A stretch of 9,332 nt of DNA from REEB95 sp050729835 (GTDB lineage Bacteria > Pseudomonadota > Alphaproteobacteria > ATCC43930 > CGMCC-115725). The notes under the pieces were generated by a model. The model saw only the letters and a program-made list of their open reading frames with translations, ran no database searches and was not told the origin of the DNA. Shown here in pieces: positions 6,452-9,332 of this stretch. The number at the start of each line of letters is the position of its first letter. The first letter of the stretch is position 1. The stretch covers positions 1-9,332 of the forward strand of contig JBOHLS010000051.1 of NCBI GenBank assembly GCA_050729835.1. The letters are read 5' to 3'. A program made the position numbers and the translations under genes.

Positions 6452-7582
6452 ATGTTTCCGGCCATGGCCGCTCCGAAAACCCTGATCGGACTGTCGCGCG
6501 AGGAGCTGGTCGCTGAGATGGCGACGCTCGGCGCCGAGCCGTTCCGCGCCCGCCAGCTCTGGCACTGGATCTACCATCGCGGCGCGCGCGACTTCGCGGC
6601 GATGACGACGCTCGCCAAGGCGTTCCGCGCGCAGTTAGCCGAGTGTTACACCGTCGCGCGGCCGGTCGAAAGCCGCGCCCAAGTGTCGAACGACGGCACG
6701 CGCAAATGGCTCCTCGCCTTCGCCGACGGGCAAGAGGCGGAATGCGTGCACATCCCCGAGGAGGATCGCGGCACGCTGTGCGTCTCGTCGCAGGTCGGCT
6801 GCACGCTCACCTGCAAGTTCTGCCACACCGGCACCCAGCGCCTGGTGCGCAATCTCGGCGCGGCCGAGATCGTCGGCCAGATCATGGTGGCGCGCGACGC
6901 GCTCGGCGAATGGCCGTCGCCCAAGGACGACCGGCAGCTCACCAACATCGTGCTCATGGGCATGGGCGAGCCGCTCTATAACTACGACAACGTCGCCAAG
7001 GCGATGAAGATCGCCATGGATCACGAAGGCCTGTCGGTCTCGAAGCGCAAGATCACGCTGTCGACCGCCGGCGTCGTGCCGATGATGGCGCGCGTCGGGT
7101 CGGAGCTCGCGGTCAATTTGGCGATCTCGCTCCACGCCGTCACCGACGAGCTGCGCGACGTGCTGGTGCCGCTCAACAAGAAATATCCGCTCGCCGAGCT
7201 GATCGCCGCCTGCCGCGCTTATCCCAGCGTCAGCAATTCGCGCCGCATCACCTTCGAATACGTCATGCTCAAGGGCGTCAACGACAGCCCGGCCGACGCC
7301 CGCGCGCTGGTCAAGCTGATCGCCGGCATCCCGGCCAAGATCAATTTGATCCCGTTCAACCCGTGGCCTGGGGCGCCTTTTGAATGTTCCACGGAGCTCT
7401 CGATTGTCGCCTTCGGCGACATCGTCAACGCTGCCGGTTACGCTTCGCCGGTGCGCACGCCGCGCGGCCGCGACATCCTCGCCGCCTGCGGCCAGCTCAA
7501 ATCGGCGAGCGTCAAGCTCAAGGCGAGCGAGCGGTTGAAGCGACCGGCGGAAGCCGCTATATCCGGCCCGGCGGCGGGGTAG
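6452..7582 (+). CDS. rlmN: Dual-specificity 23S rRNA/tRNA adenine-C2 methyltransferase RlmN
   Basis: RlmN is a radical-SAM enzyme that makes 2-methyladenosine at A2503 of 23S rRNA and at A37 of some tRNAs. The 376-residue product is of normal length. The [4Fe-4S] site is CTLTCKFC at 117-124 (Cys117, Cys121, Cys124). The two Cys that work in the methyl-transfer cycle are seen as Cys110 (GTLCVSSQVG) and Cys346 (DILAACGQL), in the places of E. coli Cys118 and Cys355. MGMGEPLYNYDN at 169-180 and ISLHAV at 225-230 are further family hallmarks. The start may be ATG 6452 or ATG 6464 (four residues shorter); neither has a strong ribosome-binding site. The stop codon TAG at 7580-7582 lies inside the following tRNA gene, and the last codons overlap a promoter-like sequence for that tRNA. 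Confidence 0.96.
   Translation: MFPAMAAPKTLIGLSREELVAEMATLGAEPFRARQLWHWIYHRGARDFAAMTTLAKAFRAQLAECYTVARPVESRAQVSNDGTRKWLLAFADGQEAECVHIPEEDRGTLCVSSQVGCTLTCKFCHTGTQRLVRNLGAAEIVGQIMVARDALGEWPSPKDDRQLTNIVLMGMGEPLYNYDNVAKAMKIAMDHEGLSVSKRKITLSTAGVVPMMARVGSELAVNLAISLHAVTDELRDVLVPLNKKYPLAELIAACRAYPSVSNSRRITFEYVMLKGVNDSPADARALVKLIAGIPAKINLIPFNPWPGAPFECSTELSIVAFGDIVNAAGYASPVRTPRGRDILAACGQLKSASVKLKASERLKRPAEAAISGPAAG
7535..7563 (+). promoter_or_regulatory. Candidate tRNA-Met promoter inside the rlmN coding end
   Basis: TTGAAG at 7535-7540 and TATATC at 7558-7563 (each 4 of 6) are 17 bases apart, placing the start near 7570, three bases ahead of the tRNA. The bases after the -10 (CGGCCCGGCGGCG) are almost all G or C, like the discriminators of stable-RNA promoters under stringent control. 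The -10 contains an ATA isoleucine codon, which is rare in such GC-rich genes. Confidence 0.45.
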
Positions 7583-7649
7583 CTCAGCTGGTTAGAGCAG
7601 AGGAATCATAATCCTAAGGTCGCCGGTTCGAGTCCGGCCCCCGCTACCA
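7573..7649 (+). tRNA. tRNA-Met (anticodon CAT), elongator type
   Basis: The 77 bases fold as a full cloverleaf with an encoded CCA. The acceptor stem is GGCGGGG with CCCCGCT (first pair G-T wobble). The D-arm GCTC/GAGC holds a 9-base loop AGCTGGTTA, the anticodon loop is ATCATAA with CAT at 34-36, the variable loop has 5 bases, and the T-arm GCCGG/CCGGC has the loop TTCGAGT. The discriminator is A. It lacks the C1-A72 mismatch and the three G-C pairs next to the anticodon loop that mark initiator tRNA, so it is elongator Met; a lysidine-modified Ile2 is the less likely alternative. The outermost anticodon-stem pair is a G27-A43 mismatch. The first 10 bases are shared with the end of rlmN. Confidence 0.95.
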
Positions 7650-7897
7650 GCTTAGACCCCGCTCTAGACGGCCCGTTCGAGTGCATCGCGCTCTCCAAAG
7701 ACCACATCAGCCGCGACCACCGAGACGCGCCTGGCTCACCACCGGGCTAACCAACCGGCCGAGTGATCGCGAGACGACTCTCTCGGGGTGCGTCGCGCCT
7801 CCGAAAGAGCAGCCGCGTGTTAGCCAGAGATGACCTCTGGCTAACAGACGATACCTCACGACCAACACGCTCACCATGTCAGCGTGTGTTAGGGGCC
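7650..7897. other. Gene-free spacer between tRNA-Met and the copper chaperone gene
   Basis: No supported coding sequence lies here; open frames that cross it lack family features and ribosome-binding sites. It holds a strong 12-base hairpin (7818-7846), a second dyad, ACACGCT at 7865-7871 with AGCGTGT at 7881-7887, and a third, GGGGC at 7892-7896 with GCCCC at 7903-7907, which straddles the chaperone stop codon. Short pieces of the tRNA 3' half recur just past it: CCCCGCT at 7657-7663 and GTTCGAGT at 7675-7682. GTGTTAG occurs twice (7817-7823 and 7886-7892). No T-rich intrinsic terminator for the tRNA is seen. Confidence 0.5.
7818..7846. repeat. Perfect 12-base inverted repeat (hairpin)
   Basis: TGTTAGCCAGAG at 7818-7829 is exactly complementary to CTCTGGCTAACA at 7835-7846, with a 5-base loop ATGAC. 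This is the strongest stem in the window's intergenic DNA. Neither side is followed by a T-run, so it is not a textbook intrinsic terminator. It lies between the 3' ends of the tRNA and the minus-strand copper chaperone gene and could protect or end either transcript, or be part of a dispersed repeat. Confidence 0.6.
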
Positions 7898-8356
7898 TCA
7901 CTGCCCCATGGCGCCGTGCACCGCAAAACTCGCCGTGACCGTGCCGCCGTCCTTGAAGCGCAGCGTAATCGGAACGGAATGGCCTGGGGTCACGTCCTTC
8001 GACGGCGACATGCACATCAGGTGATAGCCGCCCGGCGCGAACTTGACCTGGCCGCCGGCGGGAACGCCGACGCTCTTGACCATCACCATTTTGTCCATGC
8101 CGTTCATGGTCATGCTCTGGTGCAGCATGACGCTGCCGCAGGCCGGCGACGAAGCACCCACCAGGGTCTCGGCCTTCGCCGTTTTGTTGGACAGCGTGAA
8201 ATATCCGGCAGCGGGTAGCGATGACGGCATCACCGTGCGAATCCAGGCATCGCTGATCGTCAGCCCGCTTTCGGCGGCTTGCACGGCCACGCTGGCCGCG
8301 ATTAGGCAGACCATCACGCTCAACAATAGCCGTAGCGATTGGAAGCGAAGTGTCAT
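7898..8356 (-). CDS. Periplasmic copper chaperone PCu(A)C
   Basis: This 152-residue protein has a signal peptide (Arg4/Arg9, hydrophobic core 10-25, likely cut after VQA at 27). It belongs to the PCu(A)C family (formerly DUF461), which binds Cu(I) in the periplasm and delivers it to the CuA centre or to SCO for cytochrome c oxidase assembly. The copper motif His-x10-Met-x21-His-x-Met is complete: His79, Met90, His112 and Met114. Met82, Met84, Met87 and Met92 are extra Met residues near the site. Other family features are DAWIRTVMPSSLPAAGYFTL at 36-55 and the GGYHLM turn at 109-114. Two Cys, at 73 and 115, could pair. The Cys at 17 is not preceded by a lipobox. The ATG at 8356 has a weak GGGGG ribosome-binding site. 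It is divergent from the SCO gene, which supports a shared copper-delivery role. Confidence 0.92.
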   Translation of the reverse strand: MTLRFQSLRLLLSVMVCLIAASVAVQAAESGLTISDAWIRTVMPSSLPAAGYFTLSNKTAKAETLVGASSPACGSVMLHQSMTMNGMDKMVMVKSVGVPAGGQVKFAPGGYHLMCMSPSKDVTPGHSVPITLRFKDGGTVTASFAVHGAMGQ

Positions 8357-8378
8357 TGGACCCCCATTATCGACACTG

Positions 8379-8395
8379 GAATGGCAATTCCATTC
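8379..8395. promoter_or_regulatory. Dyad in the divergent copper-gene intergenic region
   Basis: GAATGG at 8379-8384 and CCATTC at 8390-8395 form a perfect inverted repeat with a 5-base spacer; an alternative pairing, TGGAAT/ATTCCA, overlaps it. It starts 23 bases upstream of the PCu(A)C start codon in the 174-base region between the two copper genes, a position suited to an operator. It does not match a copper-regulator site that I know. I could not find convincing -35/-10 pairs for either gene. Confidence 0.3.
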
Positions 8396-8530
8396 AGCGA
8401 CGAACTTACGACGACCGGGCCCGTCAATTCATTCCCCGCGCCGTGCGGCATAACGTACCATTCTCTATCCGCGCCGACAGTGGTTCAACTCCTCTAGCAT
8501 CGCGCAACGCCAGTCGCATACACTTACAAC

Positions 8531-9124
8531 ATGTCGAGCGCGAATCGCGGTCTCCTCGTTTTCGTCCTCGTGCTTGCGGTGCTGGTCGCGGGCTTCGGCT
8601 ACGAGCAAGGCTGGTTCGGCGGCGGCCCACCGCCCGCAGTGGCGCTGGGCGGCCCGTTCTCGCTCACCGATCAAAACGGCGCGACGCGGACCGATACTGA
8701 ATTCCGCGGCAAGCTGATGATGATCTATTTCGGCTACACCTATTGCCCGGATGTTTGTCCAGCCACGCTGTCCGCGATCACTCAGGCGCTCGTCGATCTT
8801 GGCCCGGCTGCGGCAGGCGTTCAGCCGATCTTCATCACCGTCGATCCGGCGCGCGACACGCCGCCGCAGATGAAGGCATACGCCGCCAATTTCTCGCCGC
8901 GGCTGATCGCGCTGACCGGCACGCCGGCGCAACTCCAGGTCGTCGAGGGCGAATTCGGGGTCTATTCCAAGAAGGAGCCGCAAGCGGGCGGCGGACCCAA
9001 TGATTATCTCATGGACCATTCGGCATTCATCTATCTGATGGGCCGCGACGGCAAGCTGGTGAAGCTGATTCCGTCGAGCGAGAAGCCGGCCGATCTTGCC
9101 GCCGACATCCACAAATATCTGTAG
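8531..9124 (+). CDS. senC: SCO1/SenC-family copper protein for cytochrome c oxidase assembly
   Basis: This 197-residue protein is a membrane-anchored thioredoxin-fold SCO protein that helps build the CuA site of cytochrome c oxidase by metallating or reducing its cysteines on the periplasmic side. An N-terminal membrane segment spans about 8-23 (LLVFVLVLAVLVAGFG). The copper-binding set is complete: Cys72 and Cys76 in YCPDVCP, and His163 in MDHSAFIYL. FGYTYCPD at 67-74 and VDPARDTP at 104-111 are family signatures. Length is normal. The ATG at 8531 is chosen because it gives the full anchor; no ribosome-binding site is seen (ACACTTACAAC precedes it), so translation may be weak or the mRNA leaderless. 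It is divergent from the PCu(A)C gene. Confidence 0.93.
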   Translation: MSSANRGLLVFVLVLAVLVAGFGYEQGWFGGGPPPAVALGGPFSLTDQNGATRTDTEFRGKLMMIYFGYTYCPDVCPATLSAITQALVDLGPAAAGVQPIFITVDPARDTPPQMKAYAANFSPRLIALTGTPAQLQVVEGEFGVYSKKEPQAGGGPNDYLMDHSAFIYLMGRDGKLVKLIPSSEKPADLAADIHKYL

Positions 9125-9332
9125 GCTGCAGTGCCCCGCGCCGGAGCCTACATCGTCTCTGATCTGCCCGAAGGGCTGACGGCGATGCCTCGGTATGGCA
9201 AGCTTCGCCGGTCCAGGGCATTGCCGATATGGCGTGGATTACAAAAAGTGTGGTGATATTGGACGTAAACGCGGGTTGTACGTTCGCGGGGACGAATGGA
9301 ATTACCCGGCTCTAGTTACCTTTATACGCTAG
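9125..9332. other. Gene-poor right end of the window
   Basis: I see no gene I can support. A GTG-started frame at 9131-9256 (41 codons, beginning VPRAGAYIVSDLPEG) looks coding-like at first but is short, has no ribosome-binding site and matches no family I recognise; it may be a remnant. An imperfect dyad pairs TATGGCAA at 9194-9201 with TTGCCGATA at 9221-9229 (one bulged base). ACGTAAACGCGGG and ACGTTCGCGGGG are loosely repeated near 9256-9291. The last 90 bases look less GC-rich than the genes, which could mean a degenerate or acquired segment. Confidence 0.35.

Noticed and set aside
8366..8371. GATAAT -10-like hexamer on the minus strand before the PCu(A)C gene
   Set aside because: It would place the transcription start almost on the start codon, with no -35 at normal spacing and with the ribosome-binding site lost.
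8465..9112. Minus-strand open frame of 215 codons opposite senC
   Set aside because: It is antisense to a complete SCO gene with all copper ligands; no motif or ribosome-binding site supports it.

Overview
The window looks like ordinary chromosomal DNA from a GC-rich alphaproteobacterium. The evidence is the CobS/CobT pair of the aerobic cobalamin pathway next to a bolA-type gene and a short J-domain gene, an IalB-family secreted protein directly ahead of rlmN, and an elongator tRNA-Met of the alphaproteobacterial type. A Rhodospirillales-like or related lineage is possible, but I cannot fix the genus from sequence alone.

Layout. Bases 1-109 are the 3' end of an IS630-family transposase, followed by gene-free DNA. 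A bolA-family gene (minus strand) is divergent from a three-gene plus-strand operon: J-domain protein, cobS, cobT. CobS (AAA+ ATPase) and CobT (von Willebrand A protein) are two of the three subunits of the cobaltochelatase that inserts cobalt during aerobic vitamin B12 synthesis. The large subunit CobN is not in the window. cobT converges on a minus-strand pair, a zinc-less quinone oxidoreductase-like enzyme followed by a GNAT acetyltransferase. Divergent from that pair is an IalB-family secreted protein followed by rlmN (23S rRNA/tRNA adenine-C2 methyltransferase). The last 10 bases of rlmN, including its stop codon, are also the first 10 bases of a tRNA-Met(CAT) gene, and a promoter-like sequence for the tRNA lies inside the rlmN coding end. 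After a 248-base gap with several inverted repeats comes a divergent copper pair: a periplasmic PCu(A)C copper chaperone (minus) and a membrane-anchored SCO1/SenC protein (plus). Both are expected to help load copper into cytochrome c oxidase. The final 208 bases hold no gene I can support and look less GC-rich than the genes.

How the genes work together. Three functional groups can be recognised: B12 metal insertion (cobS, cobT and possibly the J protein), translation (rlmN and tRNA-Met), and respiratory copper delivery (PCu(A)C and SCO). I found no CRISPR array, phage module, toxin-antitoxin pair or defence system, and no convincing new multi-gene system. The observations most worth a second look are small: the rlmN/tRNA overlap with its embedded promoter, a promoter-like element that argues for a near-leaderless J-protein mRNA, the J protein's place in the cobST operon, and several clean inverted repeats in intergenic DNA.
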